Source of the DNA: Loxodes magnus
Taxonomy: Eukaryota; Ciliophora; Karyorelictea; Loxodida; Loxodidae
Direction of reading: 5' to 3'
NCBI GenBank assembly: GCA_946699065.1
Contig: CAMPDV010000093.1
Coordinates: forward strand, 558,001 to 622,000
DNA length: 64,000 bases
A model generated the notes under the pieces. That model was not told the origin of the DNA and did no database searches. It was given only the letters and a program-made list of their open reading frames with translations. The position numbers were made by a program, and so were the translations under genes. Shown here piece after piece: positions 12,770 to 27,390 of the stretch; positions within the stretch are counted from its first letter, which is position 1; each line of letters begins with the position of its first letter.

Positions 12770-13103
12770 AAAACTGTCATAGTTGTTCGAAGGTGAACAA
12801 CAAGGTCATCTTCATCAGAGGTTGGGGAAGTTAAGTACCCATAATTGACACATGTCGTCCTCTGCTTTGGTGATGCAATGAGACACAATCCTGCCATGTC
12901 CTTGGACCTCCAGCAAGTATTGAAGATTACGAGTATTCTAAAATTATATCAGTACTGAATAATTATACCAGTACTGAACAAGGTCTACCAGTATCTGATA
13001 ATTTTATCAGTAATAAACACTCTTGTCAGTATGAAGCATTTTTTTTAAAGAGCTGCGCACAAACGAGAGTGCTACGCGCTCTATAATCAAATTTATTTAT
13101 TCA
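12770..13103 (+). mobile_element. short retroposon with conserved 3' hairpin (type C, copy 1)
   Basis: GC-richer than its surroundings. The 3' end, AGAGTGCTACGCGCTCTATAA plus an ATTTATTT tail, is shared with four other elements whose bodies differ (25541, 53716, 54046, 61620). The sequence AGAGTGC-TAC-GCGCTCT can form a 7-bp stem with a 3-base loop. The body contains a degenerate tandem repeat of 19-20 bp. No clear target duplication was found and the 5' end is approximate. No protein is proposed. Confidence 0.5.
12911..13031. repeat. degenerate 19-20 bp tandem repeat
   Basis: CAGTA recurs at 12950, 12969, 12989, 13008 and 13027, spacings 19, 20, 19 and 19. Two weaker units precede it from 12911. 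The unit is roughly CAGTACTGAATAATTATAC. It lies inside the retroposon at 12770-13103. Confidence 0.7.
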
Positions 13104-14087
13104 ATCCTCTAATTTATTTTATTTTCTTTATATTTGTAACCATAGAATCAAAAAATTTCAATTTTATTATTGAACTCAATTAAAAAAATTATAATATTAG
13201 ATATATTAATTATGATGTAGTGTAAATGAGTCTAATTTGGCTAAATAATCCCCATTTTATACATATACAAATATCTTTTTATATTTTTGGTTTAATTTTA
13301 AATTAAAAGAGTCTTAATAATGAATGATTTAGCTTAATTTAATGATAAAAGATCTGAAAATAAAACTTGCTAAAGTTTGAGATTATTAAGCTTAAGCAGT
13401 ATTTAATTTTTATTAATTAAAAATAGAAAGTATGATATATAAATAAATGCTGTGTTCTATTTTAGCCTTTAAGCTATTTAGATCATAAAGGTTATTTAAG
13501 TTTAGTTAAATTTAATTATCTTACTATGAATATTTAATTTCTCTTTTGTAAAATTATCTTTATTTTAAGTATATTTAAATATAAAAATATTAATGAAAAC
13601 GATAGAGCAAGAAAATATTAGTAAGAAATGAGATAAATACTAAGAATTTAATAAGGTTTTATCTTTTTTTGCTTTAAGGATAATAAATCTAAATAAGGCT
13701 ATTTTTAATAATTTTTGCCAAGTAAAGCATTTTTGCTTTAAAAAGGGGTTATGGCTTTATTTATCAGCCATATTTTTTAGTTTTGAAAGAAAATTTAAAA
13801 TTAGTGAAGCGGGTATAAGGAAACTTGAAGATGAAAATTTATAAAAAATTAGTTAAATCATACATTTATAAACATAATATTAAACTCTAGTTGAAAAAGA
13901 TAGGAATTTAAATATGATTTTTATATAAAAGTTCTATACTAAATCATTTAATATATCTTTGATTATTATTATGGCCCATAATTCGCTTAGCTATCTTCAT
14001 TTAAAATAAATAATTTATAAGAGCCAAACAAGTTTGGTATATAATTAACAATGAAAAATTAATTAATTGTTAATGCATTCATTTTTG
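13104..14087. other. AT-rich spacer
   Basis: No gene, RNA or repeat recognised. It lies downstream of the gene ending at 14088 (minus strand). Confidence 0.4.
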
Positions 14088-17000
14088 TCACTTAATTTTA
14101 TACCTTTTTATTGAGGTACTTATATAACTTCCAAAATCATAGATCTTTTATTTTACATCTGAAAATCGTTTATCATTTTCTTGTATTTTCTGCATTTTTA
14201 TGCCTGCTATTAGCTTTTGTGATATTCCATCGTTATTTCTCTATATTTATAAGCATAACTTACGCTTAATTCTTTTAAATAGTCACATGTTTTAATATCA
14301 TTTTTTGCTAACTTAACTTCAGTTAAGTCTTTTCCTACGCATAAAAATCGTAACAATATTTGCAGCTATAAAATGCTTCCAAAGACAAGTAAATTGCTAT
14401 CTCTTGCCTCAGAAGTAATCTTAATCCTACATTTTTAAGGATTTAAGCAAAACATGCGAATAAAATTTTTGGAGATAATGAAAAAAATAATCAGCATTAT
14501 TGATTATAGCCTATATAGGAAATTACTTTTTCTCAGTACTAAAGTTAAAACTGAAGTTGATAATTCTATTCTTTTCATACTAAGATAAGTCAATCAACTC
14601 TTTTCAATCTCAATTATATAGAAAGTTTATTGCTAATCATAGTTTAAACTATTCAGGTAGCTGATAAAAGTTATTTTGTAAGTTCTATATTCAATCGTTA
14701 AAAATATTAAGATAAACTTTGAATTGAAGTTCAAAATTATTCGAGCTCTCTTGTGAAGAAACATTATTTTCTTGGACTAGTAAATGTCTAAAATCTACTT
14801 ACTTATCGTAAAGAAGTTTTTATAATGTAGGTCTTGAAAATTTCCTTAGTCAATTCTAAACTATAATGCAATTTTGTTTTCATATTTCTTTCTTTGAAAT
14901 GTTAGCAAAAGTTTTTTCTTAATACTAAAATGGTCAGGTATTTGTCTACTGATCTTCTTAATTTGCTTAAATCATAATTTCTTTAAAGCTTTAGCTTTGG
15001 GTAATATTAAAGAAATTTAAATCATTTTTTTCTACCTATTCTGAATGATCTTATTATTCTTTGATTAAAATAACACTTTAATTACCATTCAATTATTCTT
15101 TTTGCATAAATTACTACCTATTGAACTTTTTTTGATTGAATAATTTTGAATATTTATTATGTTCTACTTGTGAAAACTTTGTATTTTTTTGATCTTCAAG
15201 GTTTCATTTATGGCTTAGCTTCTCTTTGTTTTAATATTTCTGAGTATTTTAATTTATTTTCTTTTAAATAAATCTAAGATTTCAATTTATCTTTTACAAG
15301 GAATTTGATTGCTATTGCATTTCTATTTACTTTTTTTATTTATCTCTTAGTTATATTTTATAATATAAATTTCATAATATTTGCTTATCACTTTTTTGAT
15401 TATTTTCGTTATGGCTTATTTCGTTATTAGTTTATTACTGCTATTTCTTTTCTTTAGGAGTTTCTTAATTTAGTGTAAAACTAGATATGCTTTTTTGGTT
15501 TTAAAGGGATTTATTTAGTTTGAGAGGTGAGTCTTATTAAGAATTTTCAACTTAAAAAGTTACATTTTATATTTATTTTTAGATTATGGTGTCAATTTTA
15601 GCTAAATTTGGATTAAATTATTCCATTTTTTCAACTTTTTCCTTTATTGCTCTATCACTTTGTGATTCTTATTTTGCTAAAGATTCAATTGCTTCTTTAT
15701 TTTGCTGCTGTACATCGCTTCTTCGATTAACAATAAAAGTAGCTTTCTTTCTTTCATTAATTTTGATTAATGATTTTGATCTTGATTCTTTCATCGATTA
15801 TTTCACTTATTTAAGCTCTTTACTCTAAATATTTTATTTAATTACTTCATCCTAGTTTCTTATTTTAATATCATCTATTTCTTAGTTTTCCTAATTTAGG
15901 ATAAATTCATTTGATTGTATGTTTGTTGATGATTGATTAAAAAATTAGTTTTTAGATTATTTATTAGCAATTTTTTTAACTCTTGATGATTTATTATTCT
16001 AATTTTTATGCGTTTTGTTTTATCTCTTCTTGAATTATTAGCTCTATTATCTAGATTAAATAACGTTTATTTCGTCATTTAACTAATTGTTGAAATTTTT
16101 TGGCTGATCTACAAATACGAATGGAGTTTTAGATCTTCGTTTACTTGCTTAAATTTTACTAACGTAGAATAAGTCTCCAAACTCTTCTGTTACTTAAATT
16201 CGAATATTAGCAGGATTTTTTGATAGATTTTTGTTTGATTTTTATTTTTCAAACTTTTCTTTAGTTTTTTGTTTCACTAATTAAAAGAAAGGTGTAGTGT
16301 TTTGATTATTCTTATTCTTTTAGTTTAAGTCTTCGTTTTATATTTCTTAAGATTTTTATACTTCTTTTAGAGATTAATTTTTTGCAATTATCAATTCATT
16401 CTATTTTAAACTAATATATGGAGTTCAATTATCTTTCTGTAATACTTATTATTTAGGCTTATTAGCCTCTTAGCTGCTTCTATTTAGTGTCTTTTTTTTT
16501 CCAAATTTAATTTTTTACGAATTAAGTTGCTGATCGTTTGCCTAGAATTTAACGTAATTTATGTTTCCCTTGCAAGAATATAATAGATTTGGAGTTAAAT
16601 TAGTACTATTTTCTTGAGATGCATAAGTATTATTTAGTAATGATATTTCTTTTTAGTGATCTAAGAGTAAATCTTGCTTACTTTCTTGTATTTAAATCTA
16701 TGGTTTTTTTCTCTGGTAGCTAGAATTTGGTTTGACTTACAAATTTTATACATATTACTCACATTTTAAACAGTCTTAGAGCTTCGTATCAGCATTTTCC
16801 CCTTAAAAGAATAGCATATAAGGATTGAAGTCAATTTTATCCTAATTTAATTTAATTGTTTTTAATCTTTAATCGTAGCTTTTATTTAGATCAACTTAAT
16901 TTTAAGTCTGACTTTTTGCCTTAAGCATTTCTTTTTATGTCTTAGTGGATGATTATTAAATACTTTTTACAACAAACGAATTTGAAATATTCTAAAACAG

Positions 17001-17096
17001 CTAATTTTAAGGCTCTGGCAGCTTATACAGTTTAAGCTTCGATTAATAAGCGTTTTTCTTTCTTAAAGCTAAATTATTTTAAAGGACATCTTCCAT
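14088..17096 (-). CDS. paralogue of the 1263-4257 disordered protein, two tiny introns
   Basis: ATG at 17096 gives MEDVLQNNLALRKKNAYQSK; TGA stop at 14088-14090. Introns by alignment with the other copy: 14511-14526 (16 nt, GTAATTTCCTATATAG, phase 2) and 14241-14263 (23 nt, phase 0). Exon 2 is 247 nt in both genes. Removing the introns leaves 2970 nt, an exact multiple of three, so the copy is probably whole (989 residues). The amino part is Gln-rich and diverged. The carboxyl part is conserved with the paralogue: WIQNLQNNFYQLPEQFKLWL against WIQSFQKNFDLLPKSFQQWL, the hydrophobic IMLIIFFII, CLNPQK and RNNDGISQKL after the second intron. Function unknown. I checked the ends and the conserved region, not every codon of the middle. 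Confidence 0.72.
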
Positions 17097-20000
17097 TATT
17101 TTTATTAGTACCTTTTAATTTAATTCACTTTCTTCATAAATTAACTTAATACTATTTAAATGATTGTAAATTGATATAAAGCGAGAGTATTAAAGTTATA
17201 ATGATTTAATCACTCCTAAAATTCTAAAATTTACTTACATGCTAACCTGATTGAAAAGTTTATTACATCAATCTTCAAAAGGAATTTTTCAAATCTTCCT
17301 AAGAAATGTTTAGCATCACTTTTTTATATAAGCAATAAGATTTACATCTTTACGTATTTATAAAGGTACTAATAGATTTTTTAATTTTTCGCCTCAATTA
17401 TATTACTTTATTTACTATTCACAATTTCCTTTTTTGATTTCAATTTTATTAAAAGCCTTAAACCAAATATATTCTTAATTACTAGATCTTTTAGCTTTTG
17501 AGTAATAATAAGTTATAAACATGTCTTTAATTCCCTTTATTTCTATATGTTTATCATAAATCAATCCTTCATTTATTTAGATCTAACTTCATTATAATAC
17601 AAATTTATTTAAACTTAATATGCTTTAATATATTGCTCATTTAGATTATCTTTAAGTATAATATTTAAGAATTTACGCTAATTTTAATTGATAAAGCAAT
17701 AAAATATTAAATGCTTATAATAGAAATAGCTAAACTTAACTCAAATTTTCATTTGATTTATAAAGCTTTTATCATTTAGTTTTAAACATACCTTCAATTA
17801 TTTTTAGAACTATCATAGAAGTATCAAAGCATCAAAGGAAGTTTAATTTAAAATTAAAAAATGGCAAATATAAACTAGAGTTCATCATATTGATATATAT
17901 TTGTAGCATTAATACATTTAGATGCTTTAACTTAGTTAAAGTATTTATTCTGTAAAAGATTTAAAGAAATGTATAAAGCTTATTCTCTTTTTTCCTTTAT
18001 TTTAGTACTAATTAAAAAACAGTCGCTTTATTTTGCAATCTTCAGACTCAATTTATCTTTAAATTATCTTAATAAAGTAGCTAAGTAAATTTATTTGATT
18101 ATTAATTAGTCACATTAAAACTTTCTATAGTTAAAGAAAAGAAATAAGTTCATTAATCTATTTGTTATCTTTAGAGTTTTTTAATACTAATATTAAAAAA
18201 TAGAATAAAAGTATACTCTTTTAATTCTAAAATTAAATCTAAATTTAATAAATTAAAATTTAAACTTTTCTATAATTCATAAATATATTTTAATCTAGAA
18301 TAATGAAACTTAAAATCAGAAAATAAGCTTTATTATGCTTTTTAAATTAAATTTGCTTTTAATACTTTTTTACCCTTTATTTAAATTATATTTAATTACT
18401 GTTATAAATAAGGATTATAAAATATATAAGTGATAAACGCTTGGAAATTAGACATAATTGATCAGCTAATTTAATTTATTTTTCTATCTTTAGATAATTA
18501 AAAATTAAGCAAGCAGAACTTTATTTAAAATATTTGATAAAAATTATGGGAAATATTAGTAAAAATAGACTAGAAAGTAATTAATTGAAATTATATATTA
18601 TTTTAAATTTTTCATAGAAATTGAGATTATTTAATTTAATATGTAAAGAAGTAAATAAAACGTAATTAATTTTAAATAAAAAAGATTTTACTATATTTTA
18701 TAAAGGATAAGTATCAAGTCTAGCTATTATTTTAAATAAGATAGAGAAATTATAATTTCTATTTTTTTATATTTTTTTGGAATAAATCATCGATCTAGTT
18801 TGACTAAAAATCTTTCTTCGTGATGTTAGAAAAGTAAGCAAAATTTGTTAGGGAATGATATTGTAAAGAATAATAGAATGATTAAAAAAATTTTGGATAT
18901 TTTATATAAAAATCTTTATTTGGAAAACAAGTTTGACTCTAAGTTCAGATACAAAAGATTTAGGAGGTAGAAAAATCTGAAAAATACAAAGATGAGTATT
19001 AGAGTTTAGAATCATGAAGATTTTTAGATTTTTTTATTTTTCGTCAAGATATTTTATGGTATAGTGTGAAGATTATGCTAAAGCACCTCAAATACTTGGA
19101 AAATAAATTTTTTACCATTTTTATTATCTACAACTGAAATAGATTTTATTTATGAATTCTTAAATTCCTAAAAATAAAAATAACTAAATCAGTTTATTAT
19201 CTTAATTTTAGATAAAATAAATTAAATTTGATTCAATTTTATCTAATTCATTAATACTAGTTATTTATTAAAAATTAAAGTAACTTAGACTTAATTTCTA
19301 TTATTTTAAATTAAATAAACTTACCTTTTATAAGATAATTAAACGAATATATTAATTAATTTTGATTAATGTCTTATTGTTAAAAAATGAGTATAATTTC
19401 CAAACTGTAAAATGAATTTAATTTTACTTAAAAAAAGATTAAATAATTATTATTCTAATTTAAACATTTTTTATAAAATTTATAGATTAAAATTCTTGAA
19501 ATATTATATATATAATTATACTTATTTTTGCTTGAAATATTTTAATTGCTTTATCTTGTCGATTAAATAAACTTGGTTATACTTTTATTATCTTTCAATT
19601 AATTGAAAATAATATTAAATTATTAACTAAGCTTATTCAGTTTTTCTTTTTCAAAATATAGATAAATTAAAATTTTTTAATAAAATCGCAAGATAACTTT
19701 ATTTATTTTTCTTTTTTTTACTTACTAGTTAATTTTAAGATTAGTTAAATTGAAGATATATTTTATCATGAAAATAAAGAAAAAAAACTAACAAAAAAAA
19801 CTAACAAAATAAAAGCGCTTATTTGCAAAAAAAAAAAAAAATAACCTTTGACAAGGTATTAACAAGAAAAATACTTTTGATTTACTAGCATTAAGCAATT
19901 AAAATTAATTTTAATGTTTATAATTATATAATTAAAATATATATATCTTTTTTTTCTATTTTTCCTTTATTGAAAAATTATTTATCTTTTACTAAATAAT

Positions 20001-20927
20001 AAACCAATTAAAATCTTAAAATCTTATTTGGAAAGTATATTGAAAAAAAATATAATAAATTTTCGATATTTTTAACATATTTCTCTAATTATTCTATTAT
20101 TTTTTTTAATTCTGTTAGGTTAGTTAAAAGTAAAAGTAAGTAAAAATTAAAAAAACTATAAAAAAATGGGTTGCGATTTAAAACTAATAACTTATAATAT
20201 AAAAAAATAATTTTATTAAAACTAGAATCTAATAATTTAAAATGAATACTAATAACAATTTTAAATTAATATTAAAATAAATAAATTATATTTAGTTTAA
20301 ATTAATTTAATTTCAAATTTAGTCAAATTTAATTAGAGGTTTGTTTATAGCATTTAATTTTTCAAGTACTTAAAATTAAAAAATGAATAAGAAGTGAATA
20401 AAAATAATTTTTATGTATTTAATTATATCTCCATAATATATTTGAAAAATGGTAATTTTTCAAATATTTTTAATGAAGTACATTTTAAAACTAATTAATA
20501 TATTCTATTGATAATAAAATGAATCTAATACTGTTAGATTTAGTTCTATAGTGAACTTTAATATTCATACTTATTTACTACTTAATAATAAAGAGGCAAA
20601 AGGACATAAATTAGATAATGTAATAAATTTTAGTTTTTTACTTAAATCTTATAACTTTTTGAATAAATTATATATGAATTAAAAATTTAAGGCATTTAAA
20701 AATTTCTAACTATAAAGAATATAGTAATGAAATATTGTGTATTTTAAGATAAAATATGAAATTGAGAGAATTAAAGAGAGATTATAATTAAAAAATTAAA
20801 TAAATAATATTATTTAAAATTTATATATATACTAGTAATTTTGCCTTTATTTCTACTTATTCTAAACTGAAATAAATAATTATCTTAGAAATTGTTTTTA
20901 AAATAATTTTTCTTGTAATTTCTAAAA
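17097..20927. other. AT-rich spacer
   Basis: Among the most AT-rich stretches of the window, with long A and T runs (for example near 19800-19850). One short frame at 18878-19069 is listed separately. Nothing else stands out. Confidence 0.4.
18878..19069 (+). CDS. small hypothetical ORF
   Basis: ATG to TGA, 63 residues, starting MIKKILDILYKNLYLENKF. The DNA is slightly richer in G than the flanks. There is no recognised family, neighbour or repeat, and it may well be chance, since TGA is rare in AT-rich DNA. Confidence 0.2.
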
Positions 20928-21595
<668 letters not shown>

Positions 21596-21721
21596 AATAG
21601 TTTTTTAATTAATTATAATAAGATAAAATTTAAAAATTTGTACTTATATAAAAATAAATAATCCAAAATGCTTTCTTAAAAGATATAACAATTTTAAATT
21701 TCAGAATTTTTATATCTTTAA

Positions 21722-22031
21722 TTAATTTCAACTAAAAAAGTTTCTGGACCGGAAACTCCTTTCCGATTGCACGACCCGACGCTCTCTTTTTATGGAATAA
21801 CGGGGATATCCTGTTGTGCTCCAAGCACAGCTGCTAGGGAGCTCCATCGCTATGAGCAGCCAGGCTTCAAGCCCCTACCAAGAGCGGATAATCTCAAAGA
21901 CAGCGTTCCCTTCAGAAAATGACTCTGACCAGGGACTTTCTCAGCGACAGGAAAGGAACTTGTTCCTAGCCATAAAACCAGAAAGTATTGTCACGAAGGT
22001 AATTCTCAGCTCCCACCATCTTTTCAATTAT
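21722..22031 (-). mobile_element. short GC-richer retroposon (type D, copy 1)
   Basis: Nearly identical to 55393-55711. Flanked by a direct repeat of at least 11 bp starting AATTTTTATAT (21705 and 22032). Read on the minus strand it begins AAAAGATGG, and the ATG opens a frame of about 100 codons in the other copy (MAGAENDLRDNFLVLWLGTS). The 3' tail is AGTTGAAATTAATTAA. Whether the frame is translated is unknown, since most frames are open in this code. There is no similarity I recognise. Confidence 0.65.
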
Positions 22032-23127
22032 AATTTTTATATTTTAAATAATTATTTTTAATTAAAAAATTAACTAATTGAAATAAAAATCTTATTACAA
22101 ATATAATTTATTAAGGATTAAAAAAATTAAATTTTACATAAGAAACTTAAAAATAGCAATATATTATAGAGTGATTTTATTTTTGCTTTCAAAATAATAT
22201 TAAACAAAGATTTTGATAAGAATATCAAATTAAAAATTGTTTGCTTTTTATTTATCCCTTAATCATTATATTTTAATAAAAATATTCAAGATTATAAATT
22301 TAACAATAAATATAATAAATTTATTATTCAAATCATTTTTCATTATTTTAGCAAATATAGTAAATTCTAAAACTTAGATATTAAATTAATTTTTATTTTA
22401 TCTTTTTTAATATTTTCAATATATTAATATTTTATATCATTTAAAATCTAAAAAATAAAAAATTTATAAATTTAGGAAATATAAAATGAAAATAAGCAAA
22501 AAATTTAAGCCAAAGTAGTAATAATTTAAAATTATTAAAATTAAATAAGTTAAAATTAAATTCGAAATCTCAATAAAATAAAAATTATTTATTTTTAAAT
22601 CATAATTTGTTGAAAAATGAAACGATAACTTGTTATTATAAATCATGTAACAAAGATATTCTCTCTAGTTTAAAAAAGCATTAATAAAATTTAAAAATTA
22701 AAAAAATTAAAAAAAATAAACTTATTTTTCTATAATTCAGGAACAAATTTAAATTGATTTTGCAAAGAATTATCATCTCAATTTATTTTCACCTTTATTC
22801 TAAAAAGTAAATTGGATATACTTTTTAATTAAGGTGTAGATGTATAAAAAAACTCATTTGACAAAAATAAACTTTTAAAATAATTAAAATTGAATTTTTT
22901 ATTTTTTAAATTTGAAAAATTTGATTTATAAACTTCAATGATATTTTCTATTTCTATATATTAACAATGATTTCTTAATTATTTCTTGCTTGAAATAGTT
23001 TTTTCTTTATCAAACGAAGTTAGTTAAATGAATAAATTAACTTAAAATTTTTCTTATCTATTTCAAATTTAAATATTTTCATATATCAAAAAATTTGAAA
23101 ATAGTTTAAAATATTTTTTAGAGGGAA
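22032..23127. other. AT-rich spacer
   Basis: No feature recognised. Confidence 0.4.
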
Positions 23128-24510
23128 ATGAATGTAAAGTTTCGAGTGCGCTAAGGAATATTATTAGAAACTAAAAAATACTTGCAACTTTTTTAGGATA
23201 TGAAGTAAAAGCTGGAGGATTAATAAAAAAATAGCTAAGGCACTTCATAGGATAAAAGACGTGAAAATAGAAAAATACTAAGTTAATTAATGGAAATAAA
23301 TATGATATGCTCTGAATGTAAGAAATAGATTACAGAATTTTAATACATAGTAGTGAAATCGTTAGATTTACAGCCATGGTCAACTTGCATAGATTTGAAC
23401 TGCTTTTTATAAAATAACAATCATTGCAACTTTAAGGTTTTGCAGGTTCAAGATTTGTCTTTAGATTAAACAAAAGAAGTTAAAAAAATTACTGAGAATG
23501 GTTCAATAATTAAAGTTATTTTAAACTTTTAAACCTAAATTTAAGAATAATGGCTAGCTAAAATTTTAGAATCAAAGCCTACTAAATATAAACGAGTGTT
23601 TTTATAAGTATTCAAATTTTTTAGTGGAAATGAAATAGCAAAAACACTGTAATAAGTGTGTAGAGAATGATATTAAATAGGATGAAGTTCAGAAGTTTGG
23701 TAAAATGCTTGCTACAATACGTTTCCAGAAGATTTAGTTAATAAGAACTTTATATAAAATTAATAAAATCTAAATTTAGAGTAGAAATGGAAAAAATTGT
23801 ATATCAATTTATGCTAAAATTTATGCTTCGATTGTAAGAAAGTAAGTGAAGACTTGTAATAAGATGTCATTACTTTTAAAAGAATCTGCTAAGACTGTCT
23901 ATATGGACCTTTAGTAGATATTGGAGAAGATCAAAATGGAAAAAAGAAATAACTGCGGATTTTTAATGAACTTGAAAGACCTTATAAATACAGACTACTT
24001 AATTGCTAAGAAATTCAACTAATATTTTGAGTTTCGTAAAAATGAATTTAGAATAATCAGGAAAGACTTAAAAGAACTGATGGAAAAGGAAACTAAAAGG
24101 TCACCTATTTTTATTTAGTTGAATAAGCAATAGATTTTTATAGAAAACAAAGACAAAATGAGATAATTAAAATATTGGATAATTTCAATTTAACGAAGGA
24201 GCAATAAAGTTAAATTGAAAACTTAAATACTCTTGATATGCATTTCTATTAAAAACAGAATCTTTTCACTTCAGCGCTAACTAACTATGAGTTACATTAG
24301 TAGTTTGATGTTGTCTCGGTTTATTATGAGGAAATAAAACCAGAGTTTAATGAGCAAACCGATTCTGAAGCATTATCAGAAATATACAAGTTTATTTACA
24401 GTGGAAAACCAACATTCTTACAGTTGAAAAAGAGATTTGGAACATTTAAAAGAAAAATAAAAGAAAATGATAAAAATGGATCTAAAATGGTAAAAAGAGA
24501 TAATTAATAA
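23128..24510 (+). CDS. F-box-like protein with zinc-binding-like N-terminus
   Basis: Reads MNVKFRVRQGILLETKKYLQ onward for 459 codons with no frame break; an internal ATG at 23290 is the alternative start. Early Cys pairs (ICSECKK, then CIDLNCF) suggest a small zinc-binding region. Around residues 145-190 VFKFFSGNEIAKTLQQVCRE continues into WYQIGWSSEVW, which fits an F-box (helix, L/V, VCREW, S..W), the part that binds Skp1 in ubiquitin ligases. A second Cys cluster (CFDCKK...CQDC) follows. TGA is Trp at least four times. The coding character ends at TAATAA (24505-24510), but the first in-frame TGA is only at 24934. Either the gene ends at UAA or it has a long junk tail. The F-box call is by eye. 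Confidence 0.55.
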
Positions 24511-25540
24511 TTCACATTTTAAATAATATATTTCAAAGCAATTTAATTAAGCATATATTTAATTAAAAGTAAATCTTAACACTTTATTATTAATTCTATT
24601 ACAAAGTTCTAATTAAATTAACTTAAACCTATTTAATTAACTAAATAAAAATAATTAACAATTTTTTTTAATTATATCTATTTTACAGTCAAATTAATAA
24701 AATTTTAATTTTATAACTTTATATTAACTAACTTTATAAAATACTTTTTTTTTAAATTTTATATCTTTTTTATCATTATATCTCCAATAAAATTAACTAA
24801 TACTATTTAAATAGTTTTGTAAAATTTAATATATTAGAAAGATTTATTTTTGCTTTAAATGTTTTCAAATTTAAAAATCTTTAATTTTAAACTTACAGTG
24901 TCTATATTTTTTATCAAAAACTTATGTAATAAATGAGTATAAATTTCATAAATCAACATTCTATTTTATAATATATTCTTTTCATAATTTTATATTTCAC
25001 AACTTATTTATTTAAATTACTATATGATTTTTCTTTTTTTGTTAAATTTTCGATTAATTTTTGTTAATGTCTTCAATCTGTTTTATAAAATCTTCGAATT
25101 CACAGGAAACTAGATATTATAATTATTTTTAATTAAGAGCTAGAATATTCTTCAGCTTCTTTTCATCTACAATATATTAGACTTAAATAAAAATCCTTTA
25201 AATTTCTCAGTATATAATTCTTTATCGCTAAATTTTTCAGCATTATATAATTAGTTTTCTCTTATCCTTTTGTGAATTATAAAGGTTTTTATTTTCAGAT
25301 TTTATAATATAATTTATGGCTAAAATAAATTAAATTATTTTTTGTAAGAGCTGTATCTAAAGTTTTTTCTATTAAATAAATAGAATAATTTTTTACTTGT
25401 TTCAATTATTTTATATTCTTTTTTCTAAATAAATTAGTTAACCAAACTTTAAATTTGTAAAGGAATTTCTAAATCTTTTCCTAAATAATATTTTCCTTTT
25501 TTTTATTTTTTATTGTACATTTAATTTTTAATTATGCTGA
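24511..25540. other. AT-rich spacer
   Basis: Extremely T-rich. Nothing recognised except possible read-through of the preceding gene up to 24936. Confidence 0.4.
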
Positions 25541-25908
25541 TTAAATAAATAAATAAATTGGATTATAGAGCGCGTAGCACTCTCGTTGGTGAACAGCTCT
25601 TTAAATTAATTTTATTTAATGTCGAAAAATAAATTTTTATGGGTCTCTCTATCCTTGTTTTCTCTTCCTGCAGTACGTCCCTGAAATTTCTCCTTACAAA
25701 GCATAGGATGCAATATGCGATTACGGGTATATTTCCCTGACCTATGATGAAGAAAGTTTCCTCCTGGCATTCAGAGTTCTCCAGCTTGTCGCATCATCCT
25801 TCTCTTGTTATTTGTTTCTCTTCCTCCGATTTATCCTCTGTCCGCGCTCAGTTGCCTTTCTGTGCCTCCAAGCAGTATCCGAAGGAAAGGGCTTTCCATC
25901 CTATTTAA
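25541..25908 (-). mobile_element. short retroposon with conserved 3' hairpin (type C, copy 2)
   Basis: GC-rich island. Its body matches that of 54046-54408 closely. The minus strand opens with ATGGAAAGCCC and stays free of TGA for nearly its whole length except one. The 3' end has AGAGTGCTACGCGCTCT and an ATTT tail. The flanks share TGATTAA and neighbouring bases, an imperfect target duplication. Possibly a SINE-like element; the frame may be fortuitous. Confidence 0.6.
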
Positions 25909-27390
25909 ATTATATGATTAATAAAATGCGTTAAATATATAGAACTATAATCTAAACTCAAATAGATTCATCACTTCCAGATTTGGCAAAACATTTTTAC
26001 TAAGTTAAAAAGATATTCTTAAATTATTTTAAATATTTTATTAAAAATTAAATAAATATCCTAGAAAAGTAAATTTTATTTATTATATTATCGTTTTTAA
26101 ATAATTTAAAATAGTAAATTTTATATTTTGCTTTATTATGATTTTTAGCAATGTGATATTAATTCTATTATCATAACTTTATAATATTTTCAAATTTTTA
26201 ACAATCTTTTATTTATTTATTTAGATATTTTAACCATTTAATTTATTTTTAATTAATAGGAAAATATCACCTTTTAATTTACTAATTTTATAGATTACGA
26301 AGAATAATAAATTTAGCGTTTATTTATTTATTTTAATAATTAATCTATAGCATGATTATATATTATAAAGAATAAAATTTTCTGGATTTAATCTTACTAT
26401 TTTAAGCCTTTATTTACAAGAACTCTTTATATGTTTATTTTAGTTTAAATAAATAATAATTTTATTATAAAATGTAGTTGCTCACATAAAAATAAAAGTA
26501 ATCAAGTTAAGATAATTTTATTTAGAATTATTGTATAATTTAAATATCTTAATATTGATTTAGAAACTTAAATAAACGTTAGCAATTTAGCTAATAATAT
26601 CTTTCATTTTTTTTTTCCTTTTTAATAATTTACATTTATATATAATTTATTATCTTGGATATGGGAATTGTTTTACTTACTATTTAAACAAAAATAAAAG
26701 TTTTAAATATTTAAAATAATTATTTTTAAACTTTTTAGCTTTTTAAAGTTATTGTGTAAAATGGAAATTTCAGTCGAATAAAAATCGTAAAATTTTATCT
26801 TAATTTAAAAGAATTAGAGTTGACTAGATTAGAAATAAGATAAATATGTTATTCAATAAAAGTTTAGTTTTTAAATAAAGAAAATTTTAATTTTATATAT
26901 TTTAAATAACTAATTTTATAATAAATTCTTCACTTAGAAAATATAGAAGAAAATTCAAATTATTTACAAAAATTCTTTTTAAGTAATAATAAAATCAGCA
27001 TTTGTTTCCTAATTAAATAAAAAATAAATATTAAGAATAACTAAATTATTTTAAAAACAAAAACAGAGAAATTAATTAAAAATAATTTAAATTAGATATT
27101 ATTAACTTAATTTCAAATTTAATATAATATAATATAAAATAATATTAAAGGAAATAATTCGCTAATATTTAAATTTTAAAACGCTATATATTTCTAATAT
27201 TTAAATATCCAAATTAAATATATTCAAAAAAATATATATATAAATAACTTCTTAAATTTATTAAGAATTAAATTAAAAAAATCTTTTTTTTAAATAATTT
27301 AATTTTAAGCAAACAAGCAATTTTTTATTATTAAATCTTATTTATTTTAGAAAAATATTAATAAAGTATTTAAATTTTTTACTAATACCA
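25909..27390. other. AT-rich spacer
   Basis: No feature recognised. Confidence 0.4.
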
